The notes below the pieces were generated by a model that was given only the letters and a program-made list of their open reading frames with translations, searched no databases and was not told where the DNA came from. Shown in pieces: positions 9,153 through 18,325 of a stretch of 50,225 nt of DNA. Within the stretch, counting starts at the first letter, position 1. Each line of letters begins with the position of its first letter. The translations under genes and the position numbers were made by a program. The DNA comes from Actinomyces ruminis (GTDB lineage Bacteria; Actinomycetota; Actinomycetes; Actinomycetales; Actinomycetaceae). The stretch lies in the NCBI RefSeq assembly GCF_002154335.2, contig NZ_MTPX02000007.1, positions 1 to 50,225 of the forward strand. Reading direction: 5' to 3'.

Positions 9153-9447
9153 GTCGATCCTGAGGGCCGCATTTGCACAATGCCCCGATAGACCAGGGCG
9201 CCATTGTCAGCAGGGCACGGTAGCACGTCGGACGTTATCGGCGTGATTGTGTGTGCGGTCGGGGTTAGTTCCTCCTAGTGCGGACGACCAGCAGCACGCC
9301 CACGCCCACCCGACCGAGCCGACGTCGCCGGTGGTGACAGGGCGTTCAGTCACCGGACCGCCCGGTGCCGAGACCCTCCCCGACCCCACCCTCCGCCCGG
9401 CCAAGCGCACCTCCAGCCCAGCCACTCATGGCACCGCGCCACCCCGA

Positions 9448-9603
9448 GTTTGGACCGCCCAAGTCGGTTTGGACCCCTTACCTCGGTTTGGACCCCTTAC
9501 CTCGGTTTGGACCGCCCCAGTTGCACACAACGGCGGTCCAAACAGGGGACAGCGGTCCAAACAGGGGACAGCGGTCCAAACAGGGATTCGGGGTCCAAAC
9601 CGA
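9448..9603. repeat. Symmetric array of 4 GTTTGGACC + 4 GGTCCAAAC units (copy 1)
   Basis: Four left units containing GTTTGGACC (middle ones at a 19-nt period, with CCTTACCTCG spacers) are followed by a short core (GCACACAACGGC) and four right units containing the reverse complement GGTCCAAAC (19-nt period, AGGGGACAGC spacers). A related array with the same core lies at 18897-18992. It occupies most of the gene-poor stretch 9153-9917. Open frames here are by-products of the repeats. Confidence 0.85.
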
Positions 9604-9720
9604 AAAGGTCGCCGGCAGGCATCCCCCCAACACGCCGGTCTGAAGCACCACGATCGCGCCGATGCCCCGACAACCCCGCAACACACCCGAACCGCACACG
9701 CATTCGCGCCGACAACCCCC

Positions 9721-9864
9721 ATGTCCAAGCCGAAAGGCCGACATGTCAAAGTCCGCAAGGACAAGGGAATGGCCCGGCAGCTGAGCGAAGTGTTCAAAGC
9801 TCTCGCTCATCTAGCCCGGGCCATTGGTGTCCTTGTGGATGCCCTCGGCAGGTGGCTCAACTGA
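9721..9864 (+). CDS. Possible 47-residue basic protein, doubtful
   Basis: An ATG at 9721 opens a short frame beginning MSKPKGRHVKVRKDKGMARQ. It has a lysine/arginine-rich first half and an amphipathic second half (LSEVFKALAHLARAIGVLVD) and stops at 9864. No ribosome-binding site is visible upstream and I recognise no family. The charge pattern is the only argument for it. It may be chance in a repeat-rich intergenic region. Confidence 0.25.
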   Translation: MSKPKGRHVKVRKDKGMARQLSEVFKALAHLARAIGVLVDALGRWLN

Positions 9865-9879
9865 ACCGCCTGCCTCGGG

Positions 9880-9907
9880 GAGCCATCCGGTTGCCGCCGG
9901 GTGGCTC
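9880..9907 (-). terminator. Hairpin downstream of the esterase gene
   Basis: GAGCCATCCGG and CCGGGTGGCTC pair at 10 of 11 positions around a 6-nt loop, 10 nt beyond the esterase stop at 9918. Probable factor-assisted or intrinsic terminator without a T tail. Confidence 0.45.
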
Positions 9908-9917
9908 GCCCGCCCGC

Positions 9918-11612
9918 CTACGCGGCGGCCTGGCAAGCAGAGGCCGCGAGCTCCCGGTCGGTGTCGAAGATGACGCGGTCCTCGGCCACGATCAGTTGCC
10001 CGGAGCGGTTGTCGCCGAAACGGCGTCCGATACTCCGCCCCGTCCACGGCTCCCAACCGGGCTCACCGGTCTCGATGAAACGCACCCAGGCGGAGTGCAT
10101 GGCGTCCGCGAGCGCCTGTGGCGGCGCCGCGCCGAGCGTGTGCTCGCAGTAGGGCTCGCTCAGGCAGTCAAAGGCGAAGGGGATCTCCATGCAGTGCGTG
10201 GCCAGCTCCATCGGTCCACAGCAGTAGCTGAACTCATAGGCGTAGCTGCCGGCCGGACCGTCAACGGCATCCGCCGCCTCGGCGCACTCCGCACGCGCCA
10301 GGAACCACCCCGCTAGCGGGATGTGGAAGACGCCGTCCGAGATGAAGTTGCCGATCACCATATGCGGGGCGCCAGCGTGCTCGGGGTGCGCGGCGATGAG
10401 CCGATCGGCCAGCTGCTCGCTCATGCCGCCGGCGATCAGCACCTTGCGCGGGTCGCGCCCGGACATCGCCTCTGTGTAGGCCATGCCCGAGAAGGCGAAG
10501 TCGTGCGTGGTGGAGCCGGCGAGGATCGGGACCTGCGCCCCGTCACCCCGGCGCAGGGACTGACGGATCGGGGCAGTGATGATCTCGTCGTCGACGGTCG
10601 GGCTGAACGGGATACCGGTATCGGGCTCACCGATACCCGCCAGCACCCCGGCCACGGCCGCGACCGGGTCCGGTCCGGCCGCGGTGGCGCCGCCGTCGTC
10701 GGCATGCTCGTCAACCGCGTTCAGGGCGTTCTGCGCGGTGAAGATCTCGTCATAGCTGCAAGACCGGTAACCGGCCAGGTTCGCCTCCACCCCGAGTGCG
10801 GCGGCCATGCGCGCGGCGTTGTCGGCGTTGCGCGCGGCCGACAGGTCCGGGACCGCACCGGACTCGGAGATGACGCCGCGGAACAGGCCCCGGGCGCGGG
10901 GCACCGACAGCAGCACCATGGAGTTGCCGCCGCCGGCGCTCTGCCCGCCGATCGTCACCCTGGCGGGGTCGCCGCCGAAGCGGGCAATGTTGTCGCGCAC
11001 CCATTCCAGCGCCATGACCTGGTCCAGGACCGCTCGGTTGTAGGGGGCGTCGGAATCGGGAATGTATCCGTAGCCGTCGAATCCGAGCCGATAGGCGATC
11101 GACACGGTGACCACGCCGTCGCGGTTGAAGGCGGCGCCGTCGTACCAGGGCGAGTTGTGGGAGCCGGAGGTCCAGCCGCCGCCGTGGATCCACACCAGCA
11201 CCGGCAGGTGCGCCCCCTCGTCGCCAGGAACGGGCGTGAACACGTTGAGAGTCAGGAAGTCGTCCCCGGGCACACTCGGCTCGGGGATGGCCGGGTCGGC
11301 GAAGATGGAGCCGCGCTGCGGCGTCGCAGCCGGGACGACGGCGGCGCGCTCCTCGCCCCAGGGTTTCCGCCGTACCGGCGCCATGAAGCGCCGCTCCTCC
11401 ACCGGCGCCTCGGCGTAAGGGATGCCGTAGAAGGCGGCCGAGCGCTCATAGCGGGCGGCGGGACCGACGCGATCCGGAGCGGAGACGATCTCGCGCCACA
11501 CCCCGCGCACCGGCCCGGCGGTGGTGTTCACTCGCGGGCCGGGCGCACCGGTGGGAACTGCGATCGGGGTGGCGGCGACGTGTCGGACGGGCTGGGGGCG
11601 GCTGTCAGTCAT
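9918..11612 (-). CDS. Type-B carboxylesterase (para-nitrobenzyl esterase-like)
   Basis: A 564-residue alpha/beta-hydrolase of the carboxylesterase/cholinesterase family. The oxyanion-hole loop is HGGG at 143-146. The nucleophile is Ser225 in GGQSAGGG, and the DFLTLNVFTP stretch is the family's conserved core. There is no signal peptide, so it is probably cytoplasmic. The ATG at 11612 gives the only plausible start. The natural substrate cannot be told from sequence. It is upstream of a terminator-like hairpin and transcribed in the same direction as the glycerophosphodiesterase 33 bp before it. Confidence 0.88.
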   Translation of the reverse strand: MTDSRPQPVRHVAATPIAVPTGAPGPRVNTTAGPVRGVWREIVSAPDRVGPAARYERSAAFYGIPYAEAPVEERRFMAPVRRKPWGEERAAVVPAATPQRGSIFADPAIPEPSVPGDDFLTLNVFTPVPGDEGAHLPVLVWIHGGGWTSGSHNSPWYDGAAFNRDGVVTVSIAYRLGFDGYGYIPDSDAPYNRAVLDQVMALEWVRDNIARFGGDPARVTIGGQSAGGGNSMVLLSVPRARGLFRGVISESGAVPDLSAARNADNAARMAAALGVEANLAGYRSCSYDEIFTAQNALNAVDEHADDGGATAAGPDPVAAVAGVLAGIGEPDTGIPFSPTVDDEIITAPIRQSLRRGDGAQVPILAGSTTHDFAFSGMAYTEAMSGRDPRKVLIAGGMSEQLADRLIAAHPEHAGAPHMVIGNFISDGVFHIPLAGWFLARAECAEAADAVDGPAGSYAYEFSYCCGPMELATHCMEIPFAFDCLSEPYCEHTLGAAPPQALADAMHSAWVRFIETGEPGWEPWTGRSIGRRFGDNRSGQLIVAEDRVIFDTDRELAASACQAAA

Positions 11613-11645
11613 GGCGCTATTGTCGTCCCAGCCACACCCGCCTTC

Positions 11646-12387
11646 TCAACCGAGCACGTCCAGCGCCAGGGCGGGAAGGTCGGTGATGATGGCGTCGACG
11701 CCGCTATCCACCAGTGCGCGCATCTGCTCGGGATCATCCACGGTCCACACGTGCACCTCCATCCCGAAGGCGTGCGCCTGGGAGATGAGGCGAGGGGTGA
11801 CCACGGGCATGCGGTGGAAGCGGACCGGCACCTGCACGGCGTCGACTCGTCCCCTGCTTCCTGCCCGTCGGCCGGGCCGTACCGGCAGGGCAGCCTGACT
11901 GCGCGCCACGAGCCGGGCGACGTCACCCACCCCCAGGGAGGTAACGGCCCGCGGCTCCTGCCGCCGCAGCTTGGCCAGACGACGCGCCGAGAAGGAGGCG
12001 AAACGGACCCGTCCCAGGCGTCGGCATCACGTACCACCCGCAACGCGGGCTGGACGACGGCGGAGTCCTTCAGGTCTATGTTGAAGCGAATCCGCGGGTG
12101 GGTGGTCAGAGCCTGGTCAAGGCGCACATACGGGCGCCCGTCGCCGGCGTCCACCTCGGCCAATTCCTCCCAGTCAACTCGGCGATGCGCCGTGGGTCAC
12201 CGGCGGTGCGCACCAGGTCGGCGTCATGGGAGAGGACGACGACGCCGTCGGCGGTGGCCCGCAGGTCGGTCTCCATCCAGGTCAGGCCGAGCGCGGCCAC
12301 GTGCTCGACGGCGCTCCAGGTGTTCTCGGCAACCTCACCGCCCCCGCCCCGGTGGGCGAGGACGGCGCAGCGGCGGGTCGGACTCAT
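11646..12387 (-). CDS. Glycerophosphodiester phosphodiesterase (two frame breaks as sequenced)
   Basis: Three frames together spell one GDPD-family TIM barrel of about 247 residues. The N-terminus has the catalytic AHRGGGGEVAENTWSA and WMETDLRATADGVVVLSHD. The middle part reads RIRFNIDLKD, and the C-terminus reads GMEVHVWTVDDPEQMRALVD and DAIITDLPALAL. One added base near 12171 and one near 12011 restore a continuous reading (LTWEELAEVDAG, then DAWDRVRFASFSARR). The enzyme hydrolyses glycerophosphodiesters to glycerol-3-phosphate and an alcohol. It lacks a signal peptide. Either a sequencing error at two sites or a pseudogene; the conserved residues favour the former. Confidence 0.8.
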
Positions 12388-12427
12388 GAGTCGGATTCTT
12401 GCAGGCGGTTGTCTCTCGCCCGGACAT

Positions 12428-13375
12428 TCAGGAGCAGTCGGTGGTCAGTTCGACAGCGCCGTGCTCCTCGAGCCATTCCGCCGGGTCCACGGTAGAGGAG
12501 TCCTCGGTGTTGTTGGCGGTGCGCACCTCGAAGTGCAGGTGCGGGCCGGTGGAGTAACCGGTGGAGCCGACGCCGGCGATGAGTTGGCCGGCCTCCACCT
12601 GGTCGCCCTCGGATACGTAGATTCCGTCCGCATACATGTGCAGATAGCTGGTGTACCAGGTCTGGCCGTCGATCTGATGCTCGATGATGATGGTGCCGGT
12701 GCCGGATGACATGCCGGCGGCGACGACGGTGCCGGCGGCGGCTGCGTAAATGGGCGTGCCGGCGGCGGCCGCCCAGTCCTGGCCGGCGTGGAGCTTCATG
12801 TAGCCCAGGGTTGGGTGCAGCCGGTAGCCGTATGGCGAGGAGACCGTGTAGGTGCCCGAGATCATGGGGTAGAAGACCTCGGGGGTGGAGTTGAAGGCCG
12901 CGGTGTCCCCGGAAGCGCCCGTAGTCTGGGCGGCACAGGTGGCTGAGGCGTTCTCATAGGCCTCACGGATGCGCGCCAGAGTCGCCGCGTCAGGCACGTT
13001 GGACAGTTCCGGGTCGGAGGCGGTGTCGACGTCGGCATCCGAGCCGAGTACGGCGGCCGCGACCGAAGATGATGGATCAGTGCTGCTGCCCGCACTCGTA
13101 GGTGCGGCGCTGCCGAGATCCAGTGCCGCAAGCGCCTGCGGGGCAGTCAGCAGGTTGGAGCGCAGCGGGGCGACGACGGTGACCAGGGCGAGGACCACGA
13201 GCACGCCGGTGCGCCCGACCGTGCCGAGGTGGCTGCGGTGTCGCGGCGGGGAGACAAGTCCTGCCGGTGCGGATGCATCCGGCGGCGGGGCGGGGCGCGG
13301 CGCGGGTGGGGGCCGCCGCGGGAGTCGACCGCTCGACGACCGCCTGCCGGCGTTCGGCGGCGCGTTCCGCTTCAC
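12428..13375 (-). CDS. M23-family (LytM) peptidase, membrane-anchored
   Basis: The C-terminal LytM domain has the zinc ligands His196 and Asp200 (HAGQD) and the His279-Leu-His281 pair (GPHLHFEV), preceded by SSPYGYRLHPTLGYMKLH. A single hydrophobic segment near residues 54-66 (TGVLVVLALVTVV) suggests a signal anchor, with an Ala/Ser-rich linker after it. Such enzymes cut peptidoglycan cross-bridges outside the cell. The given start is a GTG without a good ribosome-binding site. An overlapping frame from 13394 begins MTRRQRREAERAAERR, which looks like a more natural N-terminus, so a frame error near 13270-13330 is possible. Confidence 0.85.
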   Translation of the reverse strand: MKRNAPPNAGRRSSSGRLPRRPPPAPRPAPPPDASAPAGLVSPPRHRSHLGTVGRTGVLVVLALVTVVAPLRSNLLTAPQALAALDLGSAAPTSAGSSTDPSSSVAAAVLGSDADVDTASDPELSNVPDAATLARIREAYENASATCAAQTTGASGDTAAFNSTPEVFYPMISGTYTVSSPYGYRLHPTLGYMKLHAGQDWAAAAGTPIYAAAAGTVVAAGMSSGTGTIIIEHQIDGQTWYTSYLHMYADGIYVSEGDQVEAGQLIAGVGSTGYSTGPHLHFEVRTANNTEDSSTVDPAEWLEEHGAVELTTDCS

Positions 13376-13515
13376 GACGCTGGCGCCGTGTCATGGGCTG
13401 TTCAGCACGCAGTGCCTCCGAAGGTAGTGCTCACGGCCGCCCCGCGGGCCGCGCACCGCACTTTAGCTAAACGTGATGCTCCCGTGCCAGGACGGTGGTC
13501 ACACCGTAGGCACGC

Positions 13516-14606
13516 TCACGCCTGCCCATGTTCCCGGCGCTGGCGCTCGTCGCGCTGCATGACATCGTGCACCTCACCGACGAGTTCCTCCAGGATGTCT
13601 TCCAAGAAGACCACTCCCAGGGTACTACCGGCCTCGTCCTGTACTCGGCCCAGGTGCGCGCCGGAGCGCTGCATGGCGGCCAGCACGTCCTCAACCTCGT
13701 CGCCGGCGTGTACCGGCACCAGGGCCCGCACCCGCCACTGCGGCACCGGCTCGGTGCGGCTGTCGTCCTCTGCGTACAGCACATCCTTCAGGTGCAGGTA
13801 GCCGACCACGCCCGCGTCCGCCGCATCGGCATCGAGCTGAGTGCCGCGCAGCACCAGAAAGCGGGAGTAGCCGGTGGTGGCCACCGCGTGCTCGACGTCG
13901 TCCGGGGTGAATCCGGCGGGCAGGGTGACCAGGGCATCCACAGGCACCATCACGCTGCCGGCGGTCTCCTCGGAGAACTCCAGGGCACCGGACAGCAGGC
14001 CGGTATCGTCGTCGAGAACACCCTCGGCGGTGGAACGCTCCACGATGGAGGCGACCTCGGCGGCGGTGAAGGCGGCCGAGACCTCGTCGCGCGTCTGGAT
14101 GCCGAACAGATGCAGCACCCCGTTGGCGAAGCGTTCAGGACGGTGATGATGGGGCCCAGCAGCCGGGACAGCCGCACCAGGGCCGGCACCACCCAGCGGG
14201 CCGCGGTCTCGGGCGCGGAGATGGACACGTTCTTGGGCACCATTTCCCCGGCCACCACATGGGCGTATACGACCAGTACCAGGGCCAGTACCACGGCGAT
14301 CGCGTGCGCCCCAGCGCTTCCCGCCCCGAAGCGCTCGAGCAACGGGGTGAGTAGATGAGCAATAGCCGGCTCGGCCACGACGCCCAGCCCGGTGGAACAA
14401 ACGGTTACGCCCAGCTGGGCGGTGGCGAGCATGCGGGAGACGTGCTGGAGTGCCCACAAAGCGGTGGCTGCGCGCCGGTCACCGGTCTCGGCGAGCGGTT
14501 CGAGGCGGGCACGGCGCGAGGAGGTGACCGCAAACTCGGCGGCGACGAAGAACGCGTTGCCGGCCAGCAGCACCACGGTCAGGATCAAGGCGAGAGAGGT
14601 GCTCAT
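13516..14606 (-). CDS. CorC/HlyC-type membrane protein with CBS domains (frameshifted)
   Basis: The second of two adjacent CNNM/CorC proteins. From the ATG at 14606 it reads MSTSLALILTVVLLAGNAFF, the DUF21 membrane domain with VAGEMVPKN. It then breaks near 14132. The other frame continues RFANGVLHLFGIQTRDEVSA, two CBS modules, and GVVFLEDILEELVGEVHD near the end at 13516. One added base (AACG to AACGG on the coding strand) gives a 363-residue protein. The family is linked to magnesium/cobalt efflux or resistance. Its start overlaps the stop of the upstream paralogue (TGATG), so they form one operon. Confidence 0.85.
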
Positions 14607-15961
14607 CACTGCGGCTCCTCTCCCCCGGTGCCGACTTCCGTGCCCCCGACGGGGGTATCCGGGGTGACGAGCGGGTGAATGCGCAGACGGGTTATGCGGC
14701 GTCCCGCCATGGCCTCCACGGTGAGCACCGCCTGCGGGGTGGTCACGGCATCGCCGACATCGGGGATGCGGCCGAGCTCGGTCATGAGCAGGCCGGCCAG
14801 GGTCTCGTAGGGGCCGTCGTCGGGCACCTGCACGCCCGCCCGGTCGGCAAGTTCGTCGGGGCGCAGCCAGCCGGGAACCAGCCAATCACCGGTGGCGTCG
14901 GCATGGGCGCCGGAGCGGCGCCGATCGTGCTCGTCGGCCACATCGCCGACGATCTCCTCAACCGCGTCCTCCAGGGTAACCACGCCAGCGGTGCCCCCGT
15001 ACTCATCTACCACCAGCGCCATCTGACTGCCGGTGTCGCGCAGTTCTACCAGCAGGGCGGCCAGCGGCATGGTTTCCGGCACCCGGTGGGCGGGAGTCAT
15101 CAGGGAGGAGGAGGCCACCGGCACCTCCGCGCGTTTGGCGTAGGGAACGGCGATCGCGCGGCGCAGGTGCACGATGCCGAGCACGTCGTCGGCGTCGTCG
15201 CCAATAACGGGGAAGCGGGAGTGGCCGGTGGCGCGGGCCAGGTCCACGACGTCGGCGGCCGTGTCCTGCTCGGTCAGGGTGTGCAGGCGGCCACGGTCGG
15301 TCATGACGTCGACGGCGGTCAGCCGCCCCACCCCGATGGAGCGGGTCAGCAGCGCCGCGGTGGACACGTCCAGCACCCCCTCCTCGGCGCTGTGCCGCAC
15401 CAGGGCGGCCAGCTCGGAGGCGGAGCGAGTGCCGCTGATCTCCTCGGCCGGCTCGATCCCCATTCGGTGCAGCACCCGGTTGGCGGTGCCGTTGAGCACC
15501 GCGATCACGGGTTTGAGCGCCGCAGTGAAGCCCATCAGAAAGGGGGTGACGGCACGGGCGGCCCGCATGGGGTCGGACAGGGTGGCGTTTTTGGGGATGA
15601 GCTCGCCGACCACCATGGAGAAGGCGTTGACGAGGATCAGGGCGGCGGCCGCGGCCACACCGGTGGCAACCGCCTGCGCCAGCCAGGTGGACAGCAGACC
15701 GGTTAGCAGCGTGGACAGCGCGGCCTGCATGGTGTAGCCGAGCAGGATGGTGGTCAGGGTGATGCCCACCTGGGCGCCGGAAAGCAGCGTGGACAGGCGG
15801 CCCAGAGCTCGACCGACCCGGGCGGCGCCCCGGTCGCCGGCGGCGGCGCGCGTCTCCACGGTGGAGGGATCCAGGGCCACCAGAGAGAACTCTCCGGCTA
15901 CGAACAGTGCGGTGCCGGCCGTCAGCAGCACGCCGACGGCGATCATCAGCCACTCCCTCAC
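14606..15961 (-). CDS. CorC/HlyC-type membrane protein with CBS and CorC-HlyC domains
   Basis: A 451-residue protein. Residues 1-190 form a DUF21 transmembrane domain (start REWLMIAVGVLLTAGTALF, with VVGELIPKN). Two CBS modules follow, with the conserved ALVVDEYGGTAGVVTLEDAVEEIVGD region, and then a C-terminal CorC_HlyC domain that usually binds nucleotides or regulates transport. GTG at 15961 was selected because GGGAGG stands 6 nt upstream; the frame remains open to 16123 without support. It is intact, and the paralogue at 13516-14606 follows with overlapping codons. Predicted role: divalent cation (Mg/Co) transport or its control. Confidence 0.9.
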   Translation of the reverse strand: MREWLMIAVGVLLTAGTALFVAGEFSLVALDPSTVETRAAAGDRGAARVGRALGRLSTLLSGAQVGITLTTILLGYTMQAALSTLLTGLLSTWLAQAVATGVAAAAALILVNAFSMVVGELIPKNATLSDPMRAARAVTPFLMGFTAALKPVIAVLNGTANRVLHRMGIEPAEEISGTRSASELAALVRHSAEEGVLDVSTAALLTRSIGVGRLTAVDVMTDRGRLHTLTEQDTAADVVDLARATGHSRFPVIGDDADDVLGIVHLRRAIAVPYAKRAEVPVASSSLMTPAHRVPETMPLAALLVELRDTGSQMALVVDEYGGTAGVVTLEDAVEEIVGDVADEHDRRRSGAHADATGDWLVPGWLRPDELADRAGVQVPDDGPYETLAGLLMTELGRIPDVGDAVTTPQAVLTVEAMAGRRITRLRIHPLVTPDTPVGGTEVGTGGEEPQ

Positions 15962-16186
15962 GGGCGGCCTCCCGTGGGCCGCCGGGCCGAATCGGGGTGG
16001 GGGTGGTCGGAATCTGAACCGGTGCGTGCGGGGCGCTTGCGCGTCCGGCGAGCGTGTCGTCGCATAGTGCTGGCACGTTATCACCTTCGCGTACCGCCGC
16101 GGCGCCCGCGCGGCGCAATGCACACCAGTCGGACGATGGCAGGATGGGCTTAGCAGTTACCTACCAGTGAGGAGCAAACCGGGACC

Positions 16187-16776
16187 ATGGACAACACGAG
16201 CCTGTGCTTCATCGGCGACGAACTGGTATCCGGTTACGGGGACGCCCGCGCCCTGGGGTGGACCGGCCGAGTAATGGCACGCACGCTCGCGAGCTCGGCA
16301 TCATGTGGAACACGCTGGCGGTTCCGGGCGAGACCACGGCGCGACTGGCCGAGCGCTGGCAGGGCGAGGTGGCCCGCCGCACCACGGCCACGGGCGTCAA
16401 CCGGCTGGTCATCGGTCTGGGCGTGGCGGACGTGCTCGCCGGAGTCTCTCACGCCCGCTCCCGCCTGGCCATCGCGAACGTCCTGGATGCCGCCACCAGC
16501 GAGCACCGCTCCTGCTTCGTGGTCGGTCCACCACCGCTGCCGAATGCCGACCCCGACGGCACCGCCGCCCTGTCGCGCGCGGTCGGTGAGGTATGCCAGC
16601 GGCGGGGCATCCCGTATGTGGAGACCTTCGAGCCGCTGCGCAATCACGACCAGTGGCTGACCGACGTCATCTCCGGCGGCGGCGGACACCCGGCCCAGGC
16701 CGGCTACGGGCTACTGGCCTGGCTGGTGCTCCACCGCGGCTGGTACGAGTGGCTGGGCGTGCCGGCGCCGCGATAA
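16187..16776 (+). CDS. SGNH/GDSL-type hydrolase (frameshifted as sequenced)
   Basis: The ATG at 16187 gives MDNTSLCFIGDELVSGYGDA, where GDELVSG is the block I GDSL-like motif (Glu in place of Ser as written). The frame breaks near 16276. The next frame carries LVIGLGVADVLAG (block III-like) and GGGGHPAQAGYGLLA, the Asp/His block with His but Gly before it. Adding one G at 16276-16277 makes a 196-residue protein. Predicted esterase or lipase of the SGNH class. The replacement of the canonical Ser by Glu in GDEL leaves activity uncertain; homologues labelled GDSL-like in actinobacteria have similar openings. Confidence 0.7.
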
Positions 16777-16780
16777 GCAC

Positions 16781-16815
16781 GATCGGCCGGTCACCGCAGC
16801 GGTGACCGGCCGATC
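16781..16815. terminator. Bidirectional terminator between SGNH hydrolase and bL37
   Basis: A perfect 15-bp stem (GATCGGCCGGTCACC paired with GGTGACCGGCCGATC) with a 5-nt loop lies between the convergent genes ending at 16776 and 16844. Confidence 0.85.
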
Positions 16816-16843
16816 TTCATTGCTTGGGCGTGCGCCTACAGAC

Positions 16844-16918
16844 TCAGGCGTTGGGACGCTTGCCGTGGTTGGCGCTGTTCTTGGCGCGTGCACGACGCTT
16901 CCGACCGCGCTTGCTCAT
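16844..16918 (-). CDS. Ribosomal protein bL37 (AURKAIP1/COX24-like mini-protein)
   Basis: A 24-residue, strongly basic protein starting MSKRGRKRRARAKNSANHG and ending KRPNA. The RGRKRR start and NHGKRPNA end are the hallmark of the actinobacterial large-subunit protein bL37. A GAGGAGG ribosome-binding site stands 5 nt before the ATG at 16918. It is very often missed because of its size. It sits downstream of rsrA-sigR on the same strand with its own good translation signal. Confidence 0.92.
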   Translation of the reverse strand: MSKRGRKRRARAKNSANHGKRPNA

Positions 16919-17074
16919 TCCTGCCTCCTCATGTCTGGTGTTTTCTAATCCGCCCCGAGGGGCACGGAACGCCGGGTATCTTCGCACATCGCAGCCGCTC
17001 GCTGCCAGCCGGCAAGCCCGCAGCGGCGGTGAATGCGAACACAGACCGCGTGAACGACGGCGCCGCCGGGAGGC

Positions 17075-17401
17075 TCAGCCGCGCTCAACGCGCTCGGTGC
17101 GCACCACCGTGACCCGGGTGGTGGAGACAACCGACGTCGTCGCGGAGCTGATGCGCGCCGCGGACAGATACCCCAGGACGCGGGCGCGCAACGCGGGCGG
17201 AGCCTGCTCGGCGCAGCGGGAGCGGACCAAATCGCGCAGGTGCTGCTCGGCGTCGGCCTGGCGGGAGCAGTGCTCGCAGGAGGCGACATGCTCGGCCAGG
17301 CGTACCTGCAGGTCCTGGTCAACCTCATGGTCGAGGAAGCGCTCCAAGTGGGTACGGGCCTCGGCGCATGAGCAGGGCTCGATCGGGTTCTTCTCCCCCA
17401 T
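17075..17401 (-). CDS. rsrA: Zinc-binding anti-sigma factor RsrA
   Basis: A 108-residue redox-sensing anti-sigma factor. The ZAS motif is His38-x3-Cys42-x2-Cys45 (HVASCEHC), with Cys10/Cys12 near the N-terminus. This matches RsrA of Streptomyces (Cys11, His37, Cys41, Cys44) with an offset of one. Under thiol oxidation these proteins form a disulfide, lose zinc and release SigR. The ATG at 17401 overlaps the sigR stop (TAATG), indicating coupled translation. Its C-terminal third is variable (VTVVRTERVERG). Confidence 0.92.
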   Translation of the reverse strand: MGEKNPIEPCSCAEARTHLERFLDHEVDQDLQVRLAEHVASCEHCSRQADAEQHLRDLVRSRCAEQAPPALRARVLGYLSAARISSATTSVVSTTRVTVVRTERVERG

Positions 17402-18078
17402 TAGTTCTTCTCCTCCGCGCTGATATAGCCCAGCTGGCGGGCATGGTCTGCAAGTAGCTCACGTAGTTGCCGGCGCCCGCGGTGCAGGCGGGACATGACC
17501 GTGCCGATGGGAGTGCCCATGATCTCGGCGATCTCCTTGTAGGAGAAGCCCTCGACGTCGGCCAGGTAGACGGCCAGACGACGTTCCTCACTGAGCTCTC
17601 CCAGAGCCGCCTTGATCTCATCGTCCGGCAACTCGTCCAACGCCAGGTTCTCGGCGCTGGGCAGCCCGACCGAATCGTGGGAGGCGGCCCGGTGCAGCTG
17701 CCAGTCCTCGACCATGTCGGCGTCGGATTGCTGCGGCTCGCGCTGCTTCTTGCGGTAAGTGTTGATGAAGGTGTTGGTCAGGATGCGGTAGAGCCAGGCC
17801 TTCAAGTTTGTGCCGGGCCGGTACTGATGAAAGGCGCCGAAGGCGCGGGCGTAGGTGTCCTGCACCAGGTCCTCGGCGTCGGCCGGGTTGCGGGTCATGC
17901 GCAAAGCGGCGCCATAGAGCTGGTCCAGATAAGGAAGCGCGTCGGCCTCGAAGCGGGCCGCGCGGGCCTTGGCGGACTCATCGGCCGGGGCACGGTCGAG
18001 CTCGTCGGGGGCTGCCTCGGCGGGGGACTGTGCCACGCCAAGTCGGTCCGTGGGGCGGTGATCGTCGGTGTCCGTCAT
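17401..18078 (-). CDS. sigR: ECF sigma factor SigR (thiol-oxidative stress)
   Basis: From the ATG at 18078 it encodes 225 residues. Region 2 contains [20 protein letters not shown] and [16 protein letters not shown]. Region 4 contains [19 protein letters not shown] and [16 protein letters not shown]. Both are diagnostic of the SigR/SigH clade, as is the adjacent rsrA. The frame stays open 52 codons further upstream to an ATG at 18234, just downstream of a SigR-type promoter. This mirrors the N-terminally extended, unstable SigR isoform known in Streptomyces. SigR should direct genes for thioredoxin and other thiol homeostasis functions. Confidence 0.93.
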   Translation of the reverse strand: MTDTDDHRPTDRLGVAQSPAEAAPDELDRAPADESAKARAARFEADALPYLDQLYGAALRMTRNPADAEDLVQDTYARAFGAFHQYRPGTNLKAWLYRILTNTFINTYRKKQREPQQSDADMVEDWQLHRAASHDSVGLPSAENLALDELPDDEIKAALGELSEERRLAVYLADVEGFSYKEIAEIMGTPIGTVMSRLHRGRRQLRELLADHARQLGYISAEEKN

Positions 18079-18244
18079 CGACCACGAGCCTATCCCGGTC
18101 GCACCAGTAGTGCGCCGCGACTGGGTGGCCCGTGGCAGCGAATTCATCGCGGACACCGGGCCCGGGGCGACGCCAATGCCGGACGTGACCGTGGGGGAAG
18201 CGCCCGGGGTGGGACGAGTGTCGGAAGCAATCATCGCCGTCCTA

Positions 18245-18270
18245 AACGACTTCGTGGGCCCGCACATTCC
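18245..18270 (-). promoter_or_regulatory. SigR-type autoregulatory promoter upstream of sigR
   Basis: On the minus strand GGAAT (18270-18266) is separated by exactly 18 nt from GTT (18247-18245), matching the SigR/SigH consensus GGAAT-N18-19-GTT. Transcription would begin near 18238, only a few bases before the upstream in-frame ATG at 18234. Confidence 0.7.
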
Positions 18271-18325
18271 CGGATATTGTCGCCTGCCACTGGCATCGGG
18301 CTCCGTGGTGCGCGAAGATGGGGGC

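Noticed and set aside
9448..9603. CRISPR array
   Set aside because: Units are short (9-bp cores, 19-nt period), inverted about a centre, with no unique spacers and no cas genes in the window.
9247..9864. 205-codon frame across the symmetric repeat array
   Set aside because: Most of it is translated repeat with no ribosome-binding site; only the last 47 codons have any protein-like character and are listed separately as doubtful.
13462..13471. TTTAGCTAAA palindrome upstream of the M23 peptidase as an iron box
   Set aside because: A 10-bp palindrome can occur by chance and lacks the GG/CC positions of DtxR-type sites.
16150..16166. Fifth copy of the 23-nt-period motif (TAGCAGTTACCTACCAG)
   Set aside because: Only about ten bases match copy B and there is no second half-site at 23 nt.
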